64,000 nucleotides of DNA from Candidatus Rokuibacteriota bacterium. GTDB lineage: Bacteria; Methylomirabilota; Methylomirabilia; Rokubacteriales; CSP1-6. Numbering within the stretch: position 1 is the first letter of the stretch; each line of letters begins with the position of its first letter. Below, in pieces: positions 58,110 to 64,000 of this stretch. The translations under genes and the position numbers were made by a program. The notes under the pieces are model-generated. The model saw nothing but the letters and a program-made list of their open reading frames with translations, was not told the DNA's origin and did not search any database. The stretch spans positions 159,109 to 223,108 of the forward strand of contig VGLJ01000001.1 of the NCBI GenBank assembly GCA_016866775.1. Reading direction: 5' to 3'.

Positions 58110-59554
58110 ATGAAACGTGGCCTGATGGTCGTGTTCATCGTCGCCGTGCTCGCGAGCGTCGCGACGGCACAACCGCGACCGGCGGCGCCCGTGAAGCCCG
58201 AGGGCGAGATGCGCTGGGCGCTCTACGTCACGCTCGCGCCCGCGTGGTTCGATCCGGGCGAAGTGACCGCCGGATTCCTCACGCCGTTCTGGATCCTCTA
58301 CGCGATGCACGACGCGCTCGTGAAGCCGATGCCCGGCAACCTCATGGCGCCGAGCCTCGCCGAGTCGTGGACCGTGAGCGTCGATCAGAAGACGTACGAC
58401 TTCAAGCTCCGCGAGGGTGTCAGGTTCCACAACGGCGAGCCGTTCACGGCCGAGGACGTGAAGTTCAGCTTCCAGCGCTCCAAGGCGGGCAAGATCCTGA
58501 AGGACCGCGTGCGCGACGTCGAGATCGTCGGAGTACGCCATGAAGGGTCGGCGACGAGGGCTTTCGCAAGCAGCCCGTCGGTCTCGGACCGTACAAGTTC
58601 GTGAGCCATACGCCGGGCATCGAGCTGGTCCTCGAGGCGTTCGAAGGCTACTGGCGCAAGGTGCCGCCGGTGAAGCGGCTGGTGCTGAAGAGCGTGCCGG
58701 AGCCGACGACGCGCGCCGCGATGCTGAAGAACGGCGAGGTCGACGTCGCGTACATGCTCGACACCACCGCGGCCCAGCAGCTCACGCGCGATCCGAACCT
58801 CCGACTGGGCTTCTCCGGCGCGATCGGTGTCCACTATCTCGACTTCTTCGACCAGTGGGATCCGAAGTCGCCGTGGCACGACCGCCGCGTGCGTCTCGCC
58901 GCCAACCACGCCGTCGATCGCAAGGGGCTCAGCGAGGTCGAGACGCTCGGCGCTTCGCGTCCGACGGGCAGCATGGCCCCGCGCGCCTTCGAGTTCACGC
59001 TGGCGCTGCCGCCGTACGCTTACGATCCCGCGAGAGCGAAGACGCTGCTCGCCGAGGCCGGCTATCCCAACGGCTTCGACGGCGGCGACTTCTATCCGTA
59101 TCCCCCGTACTGGTCGGCGGGCGAGACGGTGATCGGCTACTTCGGCGCGGTCGGGATCCGGATGAAGCTGCGCACGATGGAGCGCGCGGCGTTCCAGCAG
59201 GCGTGGGCGGGCAAGAAGCTCCACGGCGTGTGTCTCTGCACGATGGCGAACTTCGGCAACGCGGCCACGCGCATCGTCAACGCCGTCACCACGGAAGGCA
59301 CCTACGCGCGCGGCGCCGACGCCGACGTCGACACGCTCTTCCGGCAGCAGGCGCGCGAGCCGGATAAGAAGAAGCGCGAGGCGATGCTGCACCAGATCCA
59401 GCAGCTGCTCTACGACCGCGTGCGCTTCGGCCCGCTCTACGAGTTCGTCTGGCCGAGCGGCATCGGCCCGCGCGTGGCCGAGTCCGCGCTGATGCTGATC
59501 GACCCGTACCCGTGGTCGGCGCCGTACGAAGAGGTGCGGTTGAAGGCGAAGTGA
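58110..59554 (+). pseudogene. Peptide-type ABC substrate-binding protein with internal deletion and frameshift
   Basis: ATG 58110 with GAGGAG in front starts a signal peptide (MKRGLMVVFIVAVLASVATA). N-terminal domain: AKPMP-type KPEGEMRWALYVT, SLAESWTVSVDQKTYDFKL, FHNGEPFTAEDVKFSFQRSK through VRDVEIVG at about 58531. The text then jumps through three frames (EYAMK, then VGDEGFRKQPVGLGPYKF from about 58547) and continues in the last frame to 59554. A normal family-5 protein has about 25-30 more residues between EIV and the VGDEGF segment, so a deletion near 58530 plus a one-base shift near 58545 is likely. The rest is intact (YDPARAKTLLAEAGYPNG). Confidence 0.8.
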
Positions 59555-59565
59555 CCGCGCCGCCG

Positions 59566-59802
59566 CTACTGGGTCGCGACGAGGGCCTTTCTTGCTCGCA
59601 GCGGCAGGTCGACCGAAACGAACCAGGTCTTCGGATAGAGGTAGTCTTCGCCGGACTCGTCGAGAATTCGGAGATCCGAGGCCGCGTCATTTCGCTCCGG
59701 CTTCACGACGCGGTAGATCTTTCCCACAACCAGGTCCGCGTCATACTCGCCGTTGTGGATGCACACCACGAAGTTGTGCGACCGACGTCCTCGACTCGGC
59801 AT
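59566..59802 (-). CDS. Small conserved-type protein of unknown function
   Basis: 78 aa. Reads NFVVCIHNGEYDADLVVGKI, YRVVKPERNDAASDLRILDE, then SGEDYLYPKTWFVSVDLP. The pattern of a short beta-barrel with SGEDYLYP is one I associate with small conserved bacterial proteins of unknown role. No motif for catalysis. It pairs with another small gene 5 bases away on the same strand. Confidence 0.7.
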   Translation of the reverse strand: MPSRGRRSHNFVVCIHNGEYDADLVVGKIYRVVKPERNDAASDLRILDESGEDYLYPKTWFVSVDLPLRARKALVATQ

Positions 59803-59807
59803 GGCCC

Positions 59808-60041
59808 TCAGTCTAGATACCTCTTTCGCTTGACGTACACGCGCCCGATCCCGTGGGCTTCGAACCAGTGGAGTTCGGCTCGGCGGATCGTCCCATCGTC
59901 GAACTGGATCGACGCCTCGCCCTTCATCTTACGCCATCGTCCGGTGCCGAACTTTCGGACCAGGTGCCTTCGAATGCCGACCGATGCGCCTCGCGCGATC
60001 GGTTGCGCGTTTCTGATGGCGCCTACGATCGTGAAGTGCAT
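59808..60041 (-). CDS. Small conserved-type protein of unknown function
   Basis: 77 aa, basic. Core: LVRKFGTGRWRKMKGEASIQ, FDDGTIRRAELHWFEAHGIG and RVYVKRKRYLD at the C-terminus. The FDDG...HWYEAHGIG-type ending recurs in many short bacterial proteins of unknown function. First gene of the pair with the 78-aa protein; the 110 bases between it and the next gene hold no clear signal. Confidence 0.65.
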   Translation of the reverse strand: MHFTIVGAIRNAQPIARGASVGIRRHLVRKFGTGRWRKMKGEASIQFDDGTIRRAELHWFEAHGIGRVYVKRKRYLD

Positions 60042-60151
60042 CGAGCGTCATCACGCACTCACGTCCGCGTCGTCGTCAAGTGTGGACGGATGCAGACAGC
60101 GGGAGAAGGACGGGTCGGAGGCCAGGCGCCCCCGACCCGCGCTCAGTGAGA

Positions 60152-60419
60152 TCAGCGGCGCTCGAGCTCGCGGACGTAGATGTCGTTCGCGGTCACCGTG
60201 CGCGCCTCGATGCGTTCAGCGTAGATGACCGACGCCTCCACGGACGGGACCTTGAGGTCGCTCTTGCCGCTCACCTCGACCTTGTCGGTCTGGTGGATCC
60301 GCCCGTTGACCTGCGATGCCTTGATCTTGCACCACCACCTGCGCGCTCGCCACGTCTGCCGCGAACGCCAGCGCGCCGGCCGTGATGGCGGTCGTCAATG
60401 CGATCTTGCGGAACTTCAT
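60152..60419 (-). pseudogene. Short secreted protein, one-base frameshift
   Basis: ATG 60419 opens a signal peptide (MKFRKIALTTAITAGALAFA ending ADVASAQ). After VVV the good reading passes to another frame, KIKASQVNGRIHQTDKVEVS, then SGKSDLKVPSVEASVIYAER and ends TVTANDIYVRELERR at 60152. One extra base near 60328-60331 explains it. The repaired product would be about 88 aa. The region length (268 bases) is one more than a multiple of three. Possible cell-envelope beta-strand protein; no family assigned. Confidence 0.6.
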
Positions 60420-60507
60420 CCCGTGACCTCCTTTCGGAGACGCATGAAGGGCGGCAAGGTCACTGCCGCCGGCAGGCGCGCGCGTGATTGAATCGGCTAC
60501 AGACGTG

Positions 60508-61488
60508 ATGGATTCGACACTCATCGCGCAGACGTATCGCCGCTTCGCCGAGCGCGAGTGCAAGGGCTACGCGCCCACGGACTACGACCTCGCCCTCGCG
60601 GCGGCGGGCGACGACGACATCGTGGCGTTTCTCACGCAGCTCCCCGTCGCGCAACCCAACCTCTTCTTCGCGGCGATCCAGCTTCTGGCGGGACCCGACG
60701 GGATGCCCGCGCGCGCGGCGTTGCCCGCGTTCGTCGCGCGGCGCGCCGACGAGCTTGCCGCCATCATGCGGTCACGGCGAACGCAGACGAACGAGGTCGG
60801 GCGGTGTGCCGTGTTGCTGCCGGCATTGCCGCCGGGACCACTCGCGTTGCTCGAGGTCGGCGCGAGCGCCGGACTCTGCCTGCTCCTGGACCGGTTCCGT
60901 TATGACTTCGGATCGGCTCTCATCGGTGATCCGTCCTCACCGGTGCATCTGCGGTGCGCCGTCGCGGGGCCCGCGCCGTTGCCGCCTGTCGTGCCACGCA
61001 TCGTGTGGAGGGCAGGACTCGATGCGCGTCCGGTCGACGTGCACGACGACGACGCGACGCGATGGCTGCTGGCGTGCGTGTGGGCGGACCATCGCGACCG
61101 CCGCCGCCGGCTGGAAGCCGCGATCGAGATGGCGAGGAAGAATCCGCCCGTCGTCGGGAAAGGCGACCTGGTCGACGACCTGCCGGCCCTGCTCGCAGAA
61201 GTCCCGGACGACGCGCAGCTCGTCGTCTTTCACTCGGCGGTGTTGACCTACGTGGCTGCCGATCGCCGTCAGGCGTTCGCCGCGATCCTTGCCGAGACGT
61301 CGAGGCGAAGAGACGTCGTGTGGCTCTCGGACGAGGCGCCGGGAGTGGTGCCCGAGCTCACGGCCCCGGCGCTCCCCTCCGACGAGCTTCGCTTTCTTCT
61401 CGGGCGGACACGGTTCACGAGCGGACGGCGACGCGACGAGCTCCTCGCGGTCGCACACCCGCATGGGACCGAGCTGACGTGGCTGTGA
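60508..61488 (+). CDS. DUF2332 family protein
   Basis: 326 aa from ATG 60508 (GTG 60484 is also in frame). Recognised by LIAQTYRRFAERECKGYAP, FLTQLPVAQPNLFFAAIQLL, LALLEVGASAGLCLLLDRFR (a SAM-binding-like glycine motif), and QLVVFHSAVLTYVAADRRQA. The role of the family is not established; the EVGASAGL strand-loop-helix suggests a Rossmann-like, possibly methyltransferase-related fold. It converges on the methyltransferase/MTHFR gene with 4 bases between. Confidence 0.85.
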   Translation: MDSTLIAQTYRRFAERECKGYAPTDYDLALAAAGDDDIVAFLTQLPVAQPNLFFAAIQLLAGPDGMPARAALPAFVARRADELAAIMRSRRTQTNEVGRCAVLLPALPPGPLALLEVGASAGLCLLLDRFRYDFGSALIGDPSSPVHLRCAVAGPAPLPPVVPRIVWRAGLDARPVDVHDDDATRWLLACVWADHRDRRRRLEAAIEMARKNPPVVGKGDLVDDLPALLAEVPDDAQLVVFHSAVLTYVAADRRQAFAAILAETSRRRDVVWLSDEAPGVVPELTAPALPSDELRFLLGRTRFTSGRRRDELLAVAHPHGTELTWL

Positions 61489-61492
61489 CCGG

Positions 61493-63352
61493 CTAGCGCT
61501 TGAGGCCGTCGAGGACTTCGAGCGCGAGCTCGTAGCGGCCGAGCGGAGGCATCAGGTACGCGCCCTGCACGCGGTCGCGCACCACGAACAGCATCTCGCG
61601 CGCGATCTGGACCCCTTCCTTGCGCGCGGCCTCGCCGCCCGGCGTCTTGCGCATGCGCTCGCGGATCTCCGCCGGGATCTGCATGCCCGGCACCTCGTTG
61701 TGGAGGAACTCCGCGTTCTTGTGGCTGACCAGCGGCAGCACGCCGACGAGAACGGGAAGCCCGAGGTGCTCGATGCGGCGCAGCACGTTCTCCAGCAGGT
61801 CCGTCTGGAAGATCGGCTGCGTCATGATCAGCTCCGCGCCGGCGGCCTTCTTGCGCTCGAGGCGGTAGATCTCCTTGTCGAGATCCGCGGCGCCGGGCTC
61901 GAGCCCCGTCGCGAGCAGGAACGACGTCTTGCCACCGGAGAGCGGCTTGCCCGCGGGATCGACGCCGCGGTTCATGTTCGACGCCATTTGTAGCAATCCG
62001 ATCGCGTCGAGGTCGTAGACCGCGGTCGCTTCCGGATAGTCGCCGACCTTCGGCGGATCGCCGGTGATGATCACGAGGTTCCGGATGCCGAGCGCGTGCG
62101 CGCCCAGCAGGTGCGCCATCTGCCCGAGGAGATTCCGGTCGCGCCCGCACACGTGCATGATCGGCTGGATGCCGTAGCGCTCCAGCAGGAGCGCGCAGAA
62201 CGCCATGTTCGACATGCGCGCCATCGCGCGCGGCGCGTCCGCGACGTTCACGATGTCGACGCCGTGGTCGAGCAGCATCTTCGCGCCCTGCAGCGCCTTC
62301 GACGCGTCGAGCCCGGGCGCGGGATTCACCTCGACCGAGACCACGAACTTCCCCGCCGCGATCTTCGCCGCGAACGCGCTGCGCTCCGCGCGCGGCGTGG
62401 GCTCGAGCAGCGGCGTGACTTCGGCCGTCGCGACGGGAGTCGTCATCGCGACCGTCGTGCGCTTGTCGGCGAGCATGCGGCCCGACTTCGCCATCCACTT
62501 CACGTGCTCGGGCGTGGTGCCGCAGCACCCGCCCACCATCGTGGCGCCGATCTGGATGGTGCGCCGCGCGAACACGTCGAAGTACTCCGGCGTCGCCATG
62601 TAGAGCAGGCGCCCGTCGACCGTGCGCGGCAGGCCGGCGTTGGGCTGCACGCAGAGCGGCAGTCCGGCGACACGCATGCGCTCCGCGATGGTGAGCGCGA
62701 TCTGCGGCCCGTCGCCGCAGTTCACGCCGATGGCGTCCGCACCCCACTCGCGCAGCGTCAGCGCGACCTGTTCCGCCGAGGACCCGTCCGCGACGGTCTC
62801 GCTCGGGTCGAACGTCATCGACGCGATGATCGGCGTCGCCGGCGTCGCCTGCCGCGCGGCCTCGAACGCGATGCGCAGCTCTTCGAGGTGACGGAACGTC
62901 TCGATGATCAGGAGGTCCGCGCCGCCCTCGACGAGCGCCGCGGCCTGCTCGGCGAAGGTCGCGAACGCGAGGTCGAGCTCCATCTTGGTCGCGACGCCGG
63001 GCACGAGCCCCGACGGGCCGATCGACCCGGCCACCCACACGTCCTCGCCCGCCGCCCGGCGCGCGAGCTGCGCGCCGGCCACGTTGTAGGCGCGGACCTG
63101 GTCGCCGAGCCCGTGACGATCGAGGCGGAAGGCGTTCGCGCCGTACGTGTTGGTCTCGATGACCTGCGCGCCGGCGGCGACGTAGTCCTCGTGGATCTTG
63201 CTGACGATGTCCGGGCGCGTGACGTTGAGCTGCTCGAAGTTCTGCATCACGAACACGCCGCGCTCGTAGAGCAGCGAGCCCATCGCCCCGTCGAAGACGA
63301 GGAGCGACCGCATCGCGTCGCGGAACGGCGTGTCCCGACGTGTCGCAGCCAT
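61493..63352 (-). CDS. Bifunctional homocysteine S-methyltransferase / methylenetetrahydrofolate reductase
   Basis: 619 aa fusion. Residues 1-300: homocysteine methyltransferase barrel with FDGAMGSLLYERG, QVIETNTYGANAFRL, and zinc Cys in GVNCGDGP and GGCCGTTPEH. Residues about 330-619: MetF domain with VSVEVNPAPG, NVADAPRAMARMSN, MHVCGRDRNLLGQMAHL, ITGDPPKVGDYPEATAVYDL and TQPIFQTDLLENVL. It reduces methylene-THF and transfers methyl groups to homocysteine, giving methionine without cobalamin. ATG 63352 follows a possible GTG 63355. Such fusions are known in several bacterial phyla. Confidence 0.93.
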   Translation of the reverse strand: MAATRRDTPFRDAMRSLLVFDGAMGSLLYERGVFVMQNFEQLNVTRPDIVSKIHEDYVAAGAQVIETNTYGANAFRLDRHGLGDQVRAYNVAGAQLARRAAGEDVWVAGSIGPSGLVPGVATKMELDLAFATFAEQAAALVEGGADLLIIETFRHLEELRIAFEAARQATPATPIIASMTFDPSETVADGSSAEQVALTLREWGADAIGVNCGDGPQIALTIAERMRVAGLPLCVQPNAGLPRTVDGRLLYMATPEYFDVFARRTIQIGATMVGGCCGTTPEHVKWMAKSGRMLADKRTTVAMTTPVATAEVTPLLEPTPRAERSAFAAKIAAGKFVVSVEVNPAPGLDASKALQGAKMLLDHGVDIVNVADAPRAMARMSNMAFCALLLERYGIQPIMHVCGRDRNLLGQMAHLLGAHALGIRNLVIITGDPPKVGDYPEATAVYDLDAIGLLQMASNMNRGVDPAGKPLSGGKTSFLLATGLEPGAADLDKEIYRLERKKAAGAELIMTQPIFQTDLLENVLRRIEHLGLPVLVGVLPLVSHKNAEFLHNEVPGMQIPAEIRERMRKTPGGEAARKEGVQIAREMLFVVRDRVQGAYLMPPLGRYELALEVLDGLKR

Positions 63353-63386
63353 CACGCTATGGTACTGCAGCGGCCGCGCGGCGCCG

Positions 63387-63782
63387 CTAGAGCTTCGCCA
63401 CTCCCGCGCGGGCGCAGTCCTCGTCCTGCTGCGACGTCCCGCCGCCCACGCCGCAGGCGCCTTCGACCACGCCATTCCTGATGATGGGCACCGCGCCCTG
63501 GTGCGGGATCATGTGCCCGCCCTCGGCGGCCGCGATGCCCTGGATGATCGGCGTGCTCGCGCGCTCCTGGAGCTCGCCGCTCGGCCGCGCGAAGGCCGCC
63601 GAGGCGATCGCCTTGCCCTGCGAGCCGTACACGCTGCCCCAGATCGCGCCGTCCATGCGATTGAACGCCAGCAGCCGGCCGCCGGCATCGCACACGGCGA
63701 CGCTGACCTTGATGTTGAGCTCGCGCGCCTTGTCGATCGTGGCGTGGACGATCTGATTCGCTTCGGCGAGGGTCAGTGCCAT
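63387..63782 (-). CDS. GlcG/HbpS family (DUF336) protein
   Basis: 131 aa. LTLAEANQIVHATIDKAREL start, VSVAVCDAGGRLLAFNRMDG, SQGKAIASAAFARPSG, and GGHMIPHQGAVPIIRNGVVE with GACGVGGGTSQQDEDCARAG at the end, the complete family pattern. Related proteins bind haem or act in glycolate and organic-acid loci. GGGAGATC lies before ATG 63782, and a dispersed repeat forms most of the leader upstream of that. Confidence 0.93.
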   Translation of the reverse strand: MALTLAEANQIVHATIDKARELNIKVSVAVCDAGGRLLAFNRMDGAIWGSVYGSQGKAIASAAFARPSGELQERASTPIIQGIAAAEGGHMIPHQGAVPIIRNGVVEGACGVGGGTSQQDEDCARAGVAKL

Positions 63783-63793
63783 GGTGATCTCCC

Positions 63794-63832
63794 TTGAAGA
63801 TGGGGCCACGCAACTGAGGACCCCAAACCCCT
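63794..63832 (-). repeat. 39-base dispersed repeat, copy 2
   Basis: Minus-strand text starts AGGGGTTTGGGGTCCTC and ends GGCCCCATCTTCAA, matching copy 1 (17361-17399) at 34 of 39 positions with no gaps. It lies 11 bases before the GlcG-like start codon, in the leader. The remaining bases to 64000 show only a CTAGCAC/GTGCTAG inverted repeat (63846-63852, 63872-63878) and no convincing gene. Confidence 0.7.
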
Positions 63833-64000
63833 TCCACCCGCGATCCTAGCACCAGCGTACGGTTCGCGCGCGTGCTAGCTGATATGGAAGGACCAGCTGT
63901 CAAGCGGGTTGTAACGGCGTCCGCGATCTCTCGGTCGATGTTGACGTCCACGTAGAGCGCGCGCACACGTGGAGGAATTCCCGAGGACGCCGGCGCGCGG

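Noticed and set aside
63352..63966. Minus-strand frame starting MRALYVDVNIDREIADAV as a possible new gene at the right edge
   Set aside because: After about 28 residues it runs out of frame through the dispersed repeat and the GlcG-like gene; no family resemblance and no ribosome site.
1..64000. tRNA, rRNA, insertion sequence, prophage or integrase signals
   Set aside because: Scanned by eye on both strands; no cloverleaf with CCA end, no transposase or integrase motif, no terminal inverted repeats with target duplications were found. A computed search could still find a missed tRNA.

Overview
The window is very GC-rich (near 70 percent by eye) and almost entirely coding: about 65 genes, with no gene-free stretch above 300 bases. 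I see no rRNA, tRNA, phage, insertion sequence or CRISPR array. The mix (orphan solute-binding proteins, Ldh2-type dehydrogenase, amidohydrolases, xanthine-dehydrogenase-like molybdoenzymes, hydantoinase A/B, CaiB/BaiF transferase, Rieske and extradiol dioxygenases, a UGA-containing selenoprotein) suggests an uncultured, aerobic, heterotrophic soil or sediment bacterium. It recalls Candidatus Rokubacteria/Methylomirabilota or a deltaproteobacterium-like lineage. That placement is inference from style; no phylogenetic marker is present.

Layout. 3-5474 (+): the end of an exporter, then a tight operon of binding protein, M20 peptidase, Ldh2 dehydrogenase, a UGSC selenoprotein whose UGA is read as selenocysteine, and its 367-aa partner. 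5466-10069: small genes, a zinc dehydrogenase/cupin pair, and a LigA-LigB-haem-oxygenase-like set (-). 10093-12337 (+): MBL hydrolase, SDR and beta-carbonic anhydrase. 12334-16802 (-): methyltransferase, 3-hydroxyisobutyrate-dehydrogenase-like enzyme, an unrecognised 510-aa protein and a 4-hydroxyphenylacetate-3-hydroxylase-like protein. 16833-18087 (+): two small membrane proteins and a DinB-like protein. 18095-28086 (-): an orphan CoxL-like subunit, a coiled-coil protein, enoyl-CoA hydratase, acyl-CoA ligase, a dipeptide-type ABC importer lacking its ATPases, and a D-threonine-aldolase-like enzyme. 28286-33778: a frameshifted secreted protein, two tandem amidohydrolase paralogues, a damaged deacetylase/epimerase pair and an SDR. 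33807-36486 (+): MocA-type oxidoreductase, CMD protein, VOC protein and methyltransferase.

36456-48011 (-) is one uninterrupted run of ten genes: esterase, hydantoinase A and B, SDR, ABM monooxygenase, a small protein plus nucleotidyltransferase pair, a fused FAD/[2Fe-2S] molybdoenzyme subunit, its Mo subunit, and an amidohydrolase. This is plausibly a catabolic operon for an N-heterocyclic or amide compound (inference). 48153-55432: berberine-bridge-type oxidase, histidine kinase, membrane protein, Rieske oxygenase, cupin and an LLM flavoprotein. 55479-59554 (+): CoA-transferase, amidase and a broken binding protein. 59566-63832: small proteins, DUF2332, a homocysteine methyltransferase/MTHFR fusion and a GlcG-like protein.

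Two cautions. First, at least seven genes carry frameshifts, an amber codon, an internal deletion or a truncation. Either the lineage is losing accessory genes or the assembly has local errors; the two cannot be separated from sequence alone. Second, many genes overlap by 1-4 bases (ATGA, GTGA, TGATG), so translational coupling is common, and several divergent promoters have a TATACT box so close to the start codon that the transcripts may be leaderless.
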